This document shows, in pieces, positions 43,643 through 51,997 of a stretch of 64,000 bases of DNA. The notes beneath the pieces are model-generated. The model was not told the origin of the DNA and did no database searches. It saw nothing but the letters and a program-made list of their open reading frames with translations. Origin of the DNA: Natrinema mahii (GTDB lineage Archaea > Halobacteriota > Halobacteria > Halobacteriales > Natrialbaceae); assembly GCA_000690595.2 (NCBI GenBank), contig JHUT02000004.1, forward strand, positions 124,001 through 188,000, written 5' to 3'. A program made the translations under genes and the position numbers. Positions within the stretch are counted from its first letter, which is position 1. Every line of letters starts with the position of its first letter.

Positions 43643-44146
43643 ATGTTCGACGAGATCATGGAGAAGTTCGAGGGATCGCCGAGCCAGCAGGCGGTCATCA
43701 GGCTGTTGCTCGAGCGCGGGTTCTCGGTCAACGACGACGGTCGGGTCGTCTCGGGCGGCATCGAGATTCCCAACACCGGCATCGCCCGCGAGATCGGCGT
43801 CGATCGGCGGGTCGTCGACTCGACGACCGACGTCATCCTCGAGGATCCGGAACTGCGTCGCATCTTCCAGAACATCTCGCAGGTCCCGAGCCTGATGGAT
43901 CTCGCTCCGGTGTTGGACCTGACGGTCCTGTCGGTCGCGGTCCAGAACGCCGAACAAGAGGGGATCGTCGCCGAGGTCACGGGGACGCTCGCGGACAACG
44001 GCATCTCGATCCGCCAGACGATCAGCGAGGACCCTGAGTTCACCGACGAGCCCAAACTCTACCTGATCGCCGACGGCGACCTGCCAGGCGAGGTGATCAC
44101 CGAGATCCGCGATCTCGAGTTCGTCCGGAAGATCGAACTCCAGTAA
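43643..44146 (+). CDS. ACT-domain regulator of amino-acid metabolism
   Basis: A 167-residue protein with an N-terminal winged-helix-like part (about 8-60; SQQAVIRLLLERGFSV and IAREIGVDRRVVDSTT) and a C-terminal ACT domain (about 90-165; LSVAVQNAEQEGIVAEVTGTLADNG). It fits the archaeal group of predicted amino-acid regulators with HTH plus ACT (COG2150-like). It probably binds an amino acid and DNA; the ligand is unknown. hisB lies 0.8 kb upstream, with no shared operon. Confidence 0.85.
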   Translation: MFDEIMEKFEGSPSQQAVIRLLLERGFSVNDDGRVVSGGIEIPNTGIAREIGVDRRVVDSTTDVILEDPELRRIFQNISQVPSLMDLAPVLDLTVLSVAVQNAEQEGIVAEVTGTLADNGISIRQTISEDPEFTDEPKLYLIADGDLPGEVITEIRDLEFVRKIELQ

Positions 44147-44150
44147 CGGC

Positions 44151-44573
44151 TCAGGCGGCGTCGGTCTCGTCGGGAACCGGCGCGTCGACGCTGTCGGCGT
44201 ACTCGTCTAGCACCGACGCGAGGGCGCTCGTTAGTTCCTCGAAGCGCTCGATCGACATGTCGTCGGTCGTCACCCAGACGCCGTGTGGGCCTCGAATGAC
44301 TCGCGAGAGGAACCCGTTCTCGAACATTCGGATCGTCGCCCCGTACTCGCCGAGTTGGGTGTTCCGGTAGGCCGACTGGGAGTGGAACCCGAGCCGTTCG
44401 TGTTCGGCGAAGCCGATCAGGTCGGCCGTCTGCTCCAGGTCCGAGCGGAGATAGAGCTGTTCGACGTCGTTTTCGGTGAAGTAGGTGATACTGCGGAGTT
44501 CGTCGCCGACCGTCGTTCGGCAGACGCTGTGGATCTCGTCCGCGAGGTCGGAATCGATTGCATCGCCGTTCAT
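44151..44573 (-). CDS. Haloarchaeal protein of unknown function
   Basis: A 140-residue soluble protein with a pattern of alternating helices and strands and the phrases EQLYLRSDLEQTADLIGFAEHE and YGATIRMFENGFLSRVIRG, which I associate with a haloarchaeal domain of unknown function. The start at 44573 (MNGDAIDSDL) is preferred over an in-frame ATG at 44600. Convergent with the ACT-domain regulator gene, 4 bp apart. Confidence 0.75.
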   Translation of the reverse strand: MNGDAIDSDLADEIHSVCRTTVGDELRSITYFTENDVEQLYLRSDLEQTADLIGFAEHERLGFHSQSAYRNTQLGEYGATIRMFENGFLSRVIRGPHGVWVTTDDMSIERFEELTSALASVLDEYADSVDAPVPDETDAA

Positions 44574-44782
44574 GTGTCCACACAGCGCATGGAGAAACAA
44601 TAGCGTATGGGACCCAGCGAAATATCCCGTGAGAAGCGACGCGTCGCGGAGCGGGCACCCACTGGACCCGCCTCGAGCGCGCCGTCGCGACGCCGACGGG
44701 AGGCGACCGACGGGCTCTTTTCGACGGCCGGCCTACCGGCAAATATGACACGCGTCCGGATGCGATCGCGGAGGGAACGCCC

Positions 44783-45391
44783 GTGAGCGAGACCTACCGG
44801 ACCGTCGCGGAGTCGGCCACCGCCGAGTTCGTCGTCCAGGGATCGGAGTTTCTCGGGCACGTCCGTCCGGTGGAGTCCGTCGACGCAGCCGAGGCGTTCG
44901 TCGAGATCGTCCGCGAGGAGTACGCCGACGCGACCCACAACGTGCCCGCCTACCGGGTCCGGGCCGGCGACGACGGCGAGTTCCTCCGGGAGTACTCGAG
45001 CGACGACGGCGAGCCCTCCGGTTCCGCCGGCAAACCGGCGCTGAACGTCCTCACCCAGCGGGAGATCGAGAACTGTGCGGTCGTCGTGACGCGATATTAC
45101 GGCGGGACGAACCTCGGCGTCGGCGGCCTCGTCCGGGCCTACTCGCGGGCGGTGAAAGACGCCCTCGACCGGGCCGGCGTCGTCGAGGAACGCCCCCACG
45201 AACGACTCGAGATCACCGTCGACTACGACGACTCGGGGACCGTCCGCTCGATCCTCGAGAGCGAGGGCCACGAGTTCGACGCCGACTACGAGGCCGCGGT
45301 CACGTTCGACGTCCGCGTCCCGCTCGCGGAAAGCGAAGCGCTACGGGATCGGCTCCGAAGCGCGACGAGCGGCCGCGCCGACCTCGAGTGA
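44783..45391 (+). CDS. IMPACT/YigZ-family protein
   Basis: A 202-residue protein with the two-domain YigZ layout. The N-terminal IMPACT domain contains FLGHVRPVESVDAAEAF, THNVPAYRV, SSDDGEPSGSAGKP and VVVTRYYGGTNLG, all family hallmarks. The C-terminal ferredoxin-like domain (about 135-195) follows. Members are thought to bind nucleic acid or affect translation under stress. Start is GTG at 44783. Confidence 0.9.
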   Translation: MSETYRTVAESATAEFVVQGSEFLGHVRPVESVDAAEAFVEIVREEYADATHNVPAYRVRAGDDGEFLREYSSDDGEPSGSAGKPALNVLTQREIENCAVVVTRYYGGTNLGVGGLVRAYSRAVKDALDRAGVVEERPHERLEITVDYDDSGTVRSILESEGHEFDADYEAAVTFDVRVPLAESEALRDRLRSATSGRADLE

Positions 45392-45393
45392 AC

Positions 45394-46242
45394 CTATCCC
45401 GTCGCACCGTTCGGGAGCCGCCCCTCGATCTCGGCCCGGACCGCCTCGAGGTCCGGGAGTTCGTCGCGGTCGAAGCGCACGTCGAACAGTCCTCGGTCGA
45501 GGACGAGTTCGTCCTCGCGGAGCCGGACGTGAGCGATGTCGTCCCAGGGGACGAACTCCCGGGTGTAGGGCCGACACTTGACGAGGCCGTTCTCGTAGAC
45601 ACGGATCTCGGGCGTCGAACCGATCGACCCGAGCCGCCACCGGCCCTCGGCGAGCCCGCTGGCCGCCCACGCGAGCGCCAGCCCGGCCCAGACGAGCGCC
45701 CCCACCCAGTTCCCGGCGAGTCCGTCGCCGATCCCCAACAGGAGCCACATCGCGAGGAGGAGGGCATCCAGCTTGGGACTGCTCGGCGGGTCCCACCGCC
45801 ACGCGGTGATGGGGTCCCCAGGCGTGAGCGCGTCGGCGGTGCGGGTCGCGGCCAGCCAGCGGAGGACCGAGCCCGCGACGGCGACGGCGACCGCCGCCGC
45901 GAGCGCCACGACGCCGGCCGGCGACTCGAGCGGCGTCACCAGCGAGGCGGCGGCCGCGATCCCGAAGGGGACCGGCAACAGGACGAGCGTTGCTCGACGA
46001 CCCCACGTTCGGCCAAGCCGGACCGCCAGTCCGCGGACCCGGCTCGCGAGGCCGACGCCCGCGAGACAGCCGCCGAGAAACGCTGCGACGGCCGTTCCGA
46101 GCAGCGCCGTCGCGGTCGGGTCCGCGAACGCGACGACGCCGACCGCAGCGACGCCGGCGACCAGCAGGCCGACGTAGGCCCCGAACGCGAGGCGGAAGCG
46201 GACGTCCGGCGACTCGGTGACCGCGAGCGCGTGATCGGTCAT
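45394..46242 (-). CDS. Membrane protein with a C-terminal PH-like domain
   Basis: A 282-residue protein with about six membrane helices, within residues 18-205, and a soluble C-terminal part (about 208-275) of pleckstrin-homology type: EIRVYENGLVKCRPYTREFVPWDDIAHVRL. Function unknown. Its stop is 2 bp from that of the convergent IMPACT gene. A palindrome at 46251-46262 lies between its TATA box and ATG. Confidence 0.78.
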   Translation of the reverse strand: MTDHALAVTESPDVRFRLAFGAYVGLLVAGVAAVGVVAFADPTATALLGTAVAAFLGGCLAGVGLASRVRGLAVRLGRTWGRRATLVLLPVPFGIAAAASLVTPLESPAGVVALAAAVAVAVAGSVLRWLAATRTADALTPGDPITAWRWDPPSSPKLDALLLAMWLLLGIGDGLAGNWVGALVWAGLALAWAASGLAEGRWRLGSIGSTPEIRVYENGLVKCRPYTREFVPWDDIAHVRLREDELVLDRGLFDVRFDRDELPDLEAVRAEIEGRLPNGATG

Positions 46243-46250
46243 GAATGACG

Positions 46251-46262
46251 GATCGTACGATC
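46251..46262. promoter_or_regulatory. GATCGTACGATC palindrome near a start codon
   Basis: A perfect 12-bp palindrome sits 8 bp upstream of the ATG at 46242, between it and a TTTTTAAC (minus-strand sense) TATA-like box near 46272. The position suits a repressor site for the PH-domain membrane protein. No regulator gene is adjacent. Confidence 0.35.
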
Positions 46263-46437
46263 GTTCGTGTTAAAAATGCAAGGCAATCGTGCGATACTAC
46301 GGCGTCGGGAGGCCCCGCTCTGCCGTGCGGTTCCACTGGAGCGACCTGCCGAGGGACCGCCCGCCGGTGGCGGGGCTCGACCGGAACCGAAGGTGGACGC
46401 GGGAAAGCTATACCCGACTCGCGATCGTCTCCCCGCT

Positions 46438-46641
46438 ATGGAGCGAAACGTCGGCGGCCTCGATCGCATCGGCCGGACGGTGCTGGCGGCGACCCTGCTG
46501 GTGGTCGGCTACCGGAATCGGGACCGGACCCTGGGTACCCTCGCGTTCATCGCCGGGAGCGACCTGCTCGCGACCGCGGTCATCCGACGGTGTCCGGTCA
46601 ACGCAGTGCTGGGAATCGACACCGACGACGGAGACCGATAG
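46438..46641 (+). CDS. DUF2892-type small membrane protein
   Basis: A 67-residue protein. RNVGGLDRIGRTVLAATLLVVG and CPVNAVLGIDT match the inner-membrane YgaP-like/DUF2892 family, which has two helices and a conserved CP at the end. Its role is unknown; relatives accompany sulfurtransferases, but none is adjacent here. Confidence 0.82.
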   Translation: MERNVGGLDRIGRTVLAATLLVVGYRNRDRTLGTLAFIAGSDLLATAVIRRCPVNAVLGIDTDDGDR

Positions 46642-46860
46642 GGGCTCGGGCTTCCGTCTCGGGTTCGGCGGGCGCGACGGCGTCGACCGACGGCGCGCCG
46701 ATCGCCACGACGGACGCCCGGTCGTCGGCGTACTCGAGGTCGTCCGGATCGACGACGCTGTCCTCCGTGGGTCGATTCGAAGCAGTCCGAAAACGTCCGT
46801 CGCCACCCGTTCGTTCGGCGATCGCTCGAGCGCGAGTTCATACGGTCGACTGTCCGTCAT
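46640..46860 (-). pseudogene. Frameshifted small haloarchaeal gene
   Basis: From ATG 46860 the minus strand reads as coding (MTDSRPYELALERSPNER, then VFGLLRID). After about 46770 coding character moves to another frame: EDSVVDPDDLEYADD and VAIGAPSVDAVAPAEPE. A single missing C in the minus-strand sequence near 46769-46772 would explain the shift. The end is uncertain and may run into the convergent DUF2892 gene. Parent family not recognised. Confidence 0.45.
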
Positions 46861-46919
46861 TGCCGGTGGGACCGCGACCGCCCTGCGGTCCCACCGGGAC
46901 ATCGGGACAGCAAACCGTA

Positions 46920-47597
46920 TCAGGTCGTGCGGAACGCGCGGTCGCCGGCGTCGCCCAGTCCGGGGACGATGAAGCCGTTGTCGTCGAGTCGGTCGTCGAT
47001 CGACACCGTCAGCAGGTCGGCCTCGTCGAACTCCTCGTCGACACGGAGCAGTCCCTCCGGTGCCGACACCGCCGAGAGGACGATCAGGTTCTCCGGCTGG
47101 ACCGCGTTCTCGACGACGTGATCGAGGACGGTACACATCGTACTCCCGGTCGCGAGCATCGGGTCGGCGATGATGACCGTGTCGTCCTCGGTGATCTCGG
47201 GCAGTTTCACGTAGTCGACCGTGATGGGGAACGAGCCGTCTTCCTCGCGGCCGGCCTCCTCGTCGCGGCTCGCGCTGATGACGCCCTGTCGTGCCCGCGG
47301 GAAGGCCTTCAGCAGTCCCTCGACGAACGGCGTCGCCGCGCGCAAGACGTTGATGATCACGACGTCGTCGAGCCCGCGGACGCGCTCGCCCATCGTCTGC
47401 TCTAAGGGCGTCTCGATCTCGACGTACTCGGTCTCCATGCGGCCGTCGATGATCTCGTAGCCACAGATCCGGCCGAGTTTGACCAGTCCCTTCCGGAAGC
47501 TGACCTGCTCGGTTTCGACGTCGCGGAGCCGACTCAGCGTGTCCTTGGCCAGTGCGTGAGTGATGAGATAGGCGTTGTCCCGGTCTTCGATCGGCAT
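46920..47597 (-). CDS. upp: Uracil phosphoribosyltransferase
   Basis: A 225-residue salvage enzyme that joins uracil to PRPP to give [14 protein letters not shown] is the PRPP-binding loop, [17 protein letters not shown] is typical, and [10 protein letters not shown] at the C terminus is the uracil-binding loop. Start ATG 47597 gives [12 protein letters not shown], as in relatives. The small gap downstream holds a decayed gene. Confidence 0.94.
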   Translation of the reverse strand: MPIEDRDNAYLITHALAKDTLSRLRDVETEQVSFRKGLVKLGRICGYEIIDGRMETEYVEIETPLEQTMGERVRGLDDVVIINVLRAATPFVEGLLKAFPRARQGVISASRDEEAGREEDGSFPITVDYVKLPEITEDDTVIIADPMLATGSTMCTVLDHVVENAVQPENLIVLSAVSAPEGLLRVDEEFDEADLLTVSIDDRLDDNGFIVPGLGDAGDRAFRTT

Positions 47598-47848
47598 ACC
47601 CGTATGGCCACTCGCCGGGTAGTTCACAGTGTCGATCAGCGGCGACGACCGTGCGACGCTACACCGTCCCGAGACGCCCACGCCGGAGGAAAGCTCGAGT
47701 TGTGAGCGCTAACAGGTTGTTACCGGACTACGATCGACACTGTGACCGTGATTCGAGCGATCGGCGCGACCGCCGAAAACGGCTGTTGGTCGTCGGAAAC
47801 GGTCGTAACGGTGGCTCCGGTTTAATCGCTCGATCGGCGTAGCCCCCG

Positions 47849-48493
47849 ATGCCCGATCACGGGCGAGGACTTCCAATGAGCAACCAGCACCACCAGCGAC
47901 CGCGACAGAGACGGACTGGACAGCAGCCGACGGGCGGCGGCCAGAGCACGGGCGGCAGTCAGGAAATGAGCGGCCAGCAACCGATGCCCGGCGGCCAGGG
48001 CACGGGCGGGCAGGGCCAGCGATCGTTCGAGGACCACCTCACGAACGAACTTCGGATCGCGCTCGAGGACTTCACCGACCTGTCCCACGTCGCCGACTGG
48101 TGTGCGAAGATGTGCGCCTCGGAGGGACCACAGCTGGCGACGTGTGCGGCGATCTGTCGCGACATCGCGGAACTGGCGGCGTTCAACGAGATGCTGATCG
48201 CCCGCGACTCGATGTTCGGCCCCGAGATCGCGGACGCGTTCGTCCGGATCGCCCGGGAGGGCCTGCCCGAACTCCAGCAGTACCGGCAACGGCCCCACGT
48301 CGCCGAGACGATCTCGGCGATCGAGCGGGCGATGGACTCCTGTACGACGCTGCTCGAGATGGTCGGCGGCGGTGGGGAGACGAGCGGCCGCCGGCCGATG
48401 GGGGCCCAACAGTCCGGCGGGCAAATGGGAACGGGGGGCCGACGGACGGGACGACGGTCGATGGGCGGCCAGCAGCCCCGCGGCCAGCGGTAG
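47849..48493 (+). CDS. Csp-like four-helix protein with Gly/Gln-rich tails
   Basis: A 214-residue protein with a helical core (about 60-170) between Gly/Gln-rich tails. The core resembles the DUF326/Csp copper-storage family: DWCAKMCA, TCAAICRDIAELAAFNEMLIARDS. Only five cysteines remain (two C-x3-C pairs plus one), against a dozen or more in true copper-storage proteins, so bulk copper storage is doubtful. GTTTAATC lies about 27 bp before ATG 47849, which supports that start; an internal ATG at 47876 with GAGGAC upstream is an alternative. Tails contain repeats of the type QQP/GGQ. Confidence 0.7.
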   Translation: MPDHGRGLPMSNQHHQRPRQRRTGQQPTGGGQSTGGSQEMSGQQPMPGGQGTGGQGQRSFEDHLTNELRIALEDFTDLSHVADWCAKMCASEGPQLATCAAICRDIAELAAFNEMLIARDSMFGPEIADAFVRIAREGLPELQQYRQRPHVAETISAIERAMDSCTTLLEMVGGGGETSGRRPMGAQQSGGQMGTGGRRTGRRSMGGQQPRGQR

Positions 48494-48576
48494 GTCGACT
48501 CGCACCGACGGCCGACACACGCGGACGACGGCAGAGAAGTTTATGCCTGTCCGCACGCTACCACTCGGCCAGCCGA

Positions 48577-49299
48577 ATGGAAGAGAGCATCTCGGGGTTC
48601 AAAGTCCGCGGTGACTGGGGCGATATCGTCGAACACGGGGAGCGCATCACGCGCGCGCTCCGCGACGTCGACGTCCACGATCCCGACCAGGAGTGGGGCG
48701 CGCGCTTCGCGCGCGCCTTCGAGGAGTGGGACGAGTGGCGACCCAAAGCCCACGAAACCCTCGATTCCGACGTCAGTGAAAAGACCGCCGACCAGGCCAG
48801 CGTCGAGGAAGGCAAAGGCGAAAAGGCCGGCAAGGAACCCGACGAGGACATCAAGACCGCCGGCGAGAAGCTCTCGGAGTCCTACGAGAGCCTCGAGGAC
48901 GACGACGCCGGGGCCGCGGTCGACAACTGGAAGGAGTCGATCGACTACGTCGCGCGCGCGGCCGACTCCGCGAGCCGCAAGGCCCTCCGTCGCGTCGAGG
49001 ACACGGTCTATCAGAACGTGATGACCCAGCTCGCGCCGTACTACTTCGACAACGAACTCGTCAGCGCCAACGTCCAGCAGTCGACGCGCAACGGCGGCAA
49101 CGGCGAGCAGTTCGTCTTCGAGGTCAACGTCAACGACGACGACCTCAAGGAGGCGGTCTCCGAACGGCTCGCCGAGTACGAGGACGAGGTCGACCGCTGG
49201 CACGTCGAGGTCGAGAAAGACACCGACGCGGCCGAAGCCATCGAGGGTGCCGAGCCGCCGCCGGAACCCGACGACAACTCGCGGTCGACGACGAACTGA
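48577..49299 (+). CDS. Haloarchaeal conserved protein, unknown function
   Basis: A 240-residue acidic, mostly helical soluble protein. SGFKVRGDWGDIVEHGERI opens it; a Lys/Glu-rich linker lies at about 66-95; a helical part with YVARAADSASRKALRRVEDTVYQNVMTQ follows; and the C terminus is an alpha/beta part with EVNVNDDDLKEAV. This resembles a haloarchaeal domain of unknown function. No motif for catalysis or export. Confidence 0.78.
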   Translation: MEESISGFKVRGDWGDIVEHGERITRALRDVDVHDPDQEWGARFARAFEEWDEWRPKAHETLDSDVSEKTADQASVEEGKGEKAGKEPDEDIKTAGEKLSESYESLEDDDAGAAVDNWKESIDYVARAADSASRKALRRVEDTVYQNVMTQLAPYYFDNELVSANVQQSTRNGGNGEQFVFEVNVNDDDLKEAVSERLAEYEDEVDRWHVEVEKDTDAAEAIEGAEPPPEPDDNSRSTTN

Positions 49300-49388
49300 G
49301 ACGCCCCATCGGATCGCCGCCTCGCTCGGTCCCGGAGCGATCCGCTCGAAAATAAGGGTATTATATGTTGGACTGACAGAAATATCGT

Positions 49389-49820
49389 ATGGAGCGCGAC
49401 GGACGCGCGACCGCGAAATGGCTCCTCGAGCCGACCGCCGACGGGACACCGTTCAGCGTCGGAATACTGGGCTGGCTCATCCTAATCAACGGAATGAGGA
49501 ACGGTATTCAAGCCATTAGTGGAGAGAACCCCCTGGAGATCCGGCCAGCAATCGTCATCAGTGTGTGTACAGTCGGTATCGGCTGGACGATTATCACCGG
49601 CCGGCCAATCGGCCTCGCCGGTGGAGTCCTCGGTTGGAGTTTGCATATTACAGGGGGATTTCTTGGGATTCTCGACTCAGGAACTGTCCAAGGCGATGAC
49701 GATCTACTACTAAGTGCCGTGGCTGCCACAACACTCTGTCTGACCGGTCTATGGATCCTGTACAAACACAGGGGGTTCTTTCTCGAGCACGCCGCAACCG
49801 ATTCCGAGCCACTCGAGTAG
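49389..49820 (+). CDS. Small membrane protein, lower GC than neighbours
   Basis: A 143-residue protein with four hydrophobic helices (about 22-37, 52-70, 72-95 and 104-123). No family recognised. Third positions include more A and T than nearby genes (for example ATACTGGGC, ATTAGTGGA), and the upstream AGGGTATTATATG is a strong TATA region about 20 bp before the start. It may be a recent arrival. Confidence 0.6.
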   Translation: MERDGRATAKWLLEPTADGTPFSVGILGWLILINGMRNGIQAISGENPLEIRPAIVISVCTVGIGWTIITGRPIGLAGGVLGWSLHITGGFLGILDSGTVQGDDDLLLSAVAATTLCLTGLWILYKHRGFFLEHAATDSEPLE

Positions 49821-49987
49821 TGCAGGCGAGTTCTGATACGGCCGAAAACGGACACGGTGATCGAGCAGCCACGCACGGATCACCCCCTGGTATCGACTCG
49901 AGCAGCCCTGTGGTCTACTCGCTTGGCCGCCACTGGCAGCCGCAGGTCGGCACACACTTGTAGGGGCCGCTAATAGGAAACCAGTAG

Positions 49988-51181
49988 ATGGTCGATATCG
50001 CCACGCTCGGGACCTTCGGCGTCGCTGCGATCGCGAGCCTCTTCATGGCTTGGGCGATCGGTGCCGGCTCGAGCGGGTCGACGCCCTTTGCCCCGGCGGT
50101 CGGCGCGAACGCGATTTCGGTGATGCGGGCGGGCTTTCTCGTGGGACTGCTCGGCTTTTCCGGCGCGGTCTTGCAGGGTGCCAACGTCTCCGAGGCGGTC
50201 GGGACGGAGCTGATCGGCGGTGTGACCCTCTCCTCGCTGGCCGCGACGCTGGCACTGCTGATCGCAGCCGCGCTGGTCGCGATCGGGATCTTCACGGGGT
50301 ATCCGATCGCGACGGCGTTTACCGTCACGGGCGCGGTCATCGGCGTCGGCCTCGCGATGGGCGGCGATCCGGCGTGGGCCAAATACACCGAGATCGCCAC
50401 CCTGTGGGTCCTCACGCCGTTCGTCGGCGGCTCGATCGCCTACGCGGTCGCCCGCGCGTTACGTGCCGAGGTGGTCCCCGAGGAGTATCTCATCGTCGTG
50501 TTGGCCGCCGTGGTCGGCGCGATCGTCGCCAACATCGAGTTCGCGCTGCTGGGCCCGGCGGACGCGGGCGGGCAGTCGATCGCACAGGCCTCGAGCGCCT
50601 CGCTTCCGGTGCCGGCGATCGCCGGGACCGTCCTCGCGACGGCCGTGATCGCGGCGCTGTGGGCGGTCGCGATCGGGCTGGACCTGCGCAACGGTACCGA
50701 ACGGGGCGAACGCCACTTCCTGCTCGTCCTCGGCGGACTGGTGGCCTTTTCGGCCGGCGGCAGTCAGGTCGGGCTGGCGATCGGTCCGCTGATCCCGCTG
50801 TCGGGCGAACTCGATCTGCCGCTGCTCGCGATGCTTATCGGCGGCGGATTCGGCCTCTTGTTGGGCTCGTGGACCGGCGCACCACGGATGATCAAGGCGA
50901 TCTCGCAGGACTACTCCTCGCTGGGCCCGCGGCGGTCGATCGCCGCGCTTATCCCCTCCTTTATCATCGCCCAGGCGGCGGTCCTCTACGGCATCCCGGT
51001 CTCGTTCAACGAGATCATCGTCAGCGCGATCATCGGAAGCGGCTACGCCGCGGCCGGCGCCGGCGGCGGCGTCAGCGCCCGCAAGATGGGCGTGACCGTC
51101 CTCGCGTGGATCGGGTCGCTGGCCGGGTCGATCACCGTCTCCTTTGTCGGCTACACCGCCGTCGCCGCGGTCCTTCTATAG
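49988..51181 (+). CDS. Inorganic phosphate transporter, PiT family (2)
   Basis: A 397-residue permease with about ten helices. The first-half signature is AIGAGSSGSTPFAPAVGANAIS (the usual N before the S/T is missing: GAGSSGS instead of G-x-N), and the second-half repeat contains the AGGSQVGLAIGPLIP segment. It is more diverged than the PiT at 37580-38764. Phosphate uptake or an alternative anion substrate are both possible. Confidence 0.87.
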   Translation: MVDIATLGTFGVAAIASLFMAWAIGAGSSGSTPFAPAVGANAISVMRAGFLVGLLGFSGAVLQGANVSEAVGTELIGGVTLSSLAATLALLIAAALVAIGIFTGYPIATAFTVTGAVIGVGLAMGGDPAWAKYTEIATLWVLTPFVGGSIAYAVARALRAEVVPEEYLIVVLAAVVGAIVANIEFALLGPADAGGQSIAQASSASLPVPAIAGTVLATAVIAALWAVAIGLDLRNGTERGERHFLLVLGGLVAFSAGGSQVGLAIGPLIPLSGELDLPLLAMLIGGGFGLLLGSWTGAPRMIKAISQDYSSLGPRRSIAALIPSFIIAQAAVLYGIPVSFNEIIVSAIIGSGYAAAGAGGGVSARKMGVTVLAWIGSLAGSITVSFVGYTAVAAVLL

Positions 51182-51230
51182 ACCGGCCGACATCGAACGG
51201 TCTTTACCCGACGGGTCGTGAGTCCGACGT

Positions 51231-51950
51231 ATGGACGAGGACGCCGTCGACGTCACCGACGAGACGATCCAGTGGCGTCGCGACGCCAGTACCTCACGTA
51301 CCGTCCGACTGCTGTGGACGTTCGGCGTCGGCACCTTTTTTGCCGCGATCCTGACCGTCGTCTGCTGGCGGCTCTACAGGCTCGCCGGCGAGGCGGCCGG
51401 CGGGACCGGCCGAACCGTCGTCGTCGCGCTCATCGCAGCCGTCGCCGCGACCGTTCTCGCGGTCGCCGCCTCGAGCGACACCGAACGCCACCTCGAGCGG
51501 CTCCCGATCGATGTCCCCGGCGAGAAGCGACTGGACCGCGCGGTCGACGCGGCCGTCGGAACCGTCGTGATGGGGGGCGTCATCGGCCTGTTGATGGGGA
51601 CGGGGCGGTACGTCTCGCAAAACGAACTCCTAGCCGCCGGTGCCAGTCCGTTTACCTTCGTCGCGGCGGCGTCGGTTCCGCTCGCGCTCGTCGCGCTCGT
51701 TCTCGCGTCGTTTCTCCAGTCGGTCGGCAGGCTCGATCCCGAGGAGCGAACGATCTATCTCTACGAACCCGAACAGGTGATCGATCTCGCAGTCATCGAA
51801 GCGGTTTCGATCCGTCGACTCGGCGACGCGGCGGTCCTCTCGCTGACGTACGCCCAGCCGGACGGGCAGTACGTGCAGGGACCGCGACGAATCGTCGTCC
51901 CGCCGGCGGTCGCACGCGATGTCGCCGCACTCGTCGGTTCGGAGAACTGA
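51231..51950 (+). CDS. Membrane protein with four helices, unknown function
   Basis: A 239-residue protein. Four helices at about 28-48, 61-80, 108-124 and 136-160 precede a soluble C-terminal part (about 170-239) with a small beta-rich pattern (EQVIDLAVIEAVSIRRLGDAAVLSLTYAQ). It lies 49 bp after the PiT gene on the same strand and may be co-transcribed with it. No family recognised. Confidence 0.75.
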   Translation: MDEDAVDVTDETIQWRRDASTSRTVRLLWTFGVGTFFAAILTVVCWRLYRLAGEAAGGTGRTVVVALIAAVAATVLAVAASSDTERHLERLPIDVPGEKRLDRAVDAAVGTVVMGGVIGLLMGTGRYVSQNELLAAGASPFTFVAAASVPLALVALVLASFLQSVGRLDPEERTIYLYEPEQVIDLAVIEAVSIRRLGDAAVLSLTYAQPDGQYVQGPRRIVVPPAVARDVAALVGSEN

Positions 51951-51997
51951 TCCGGCCCGCGGTCGCGCTCGATCGACAGGAAGCAGTGATCCGGCGG

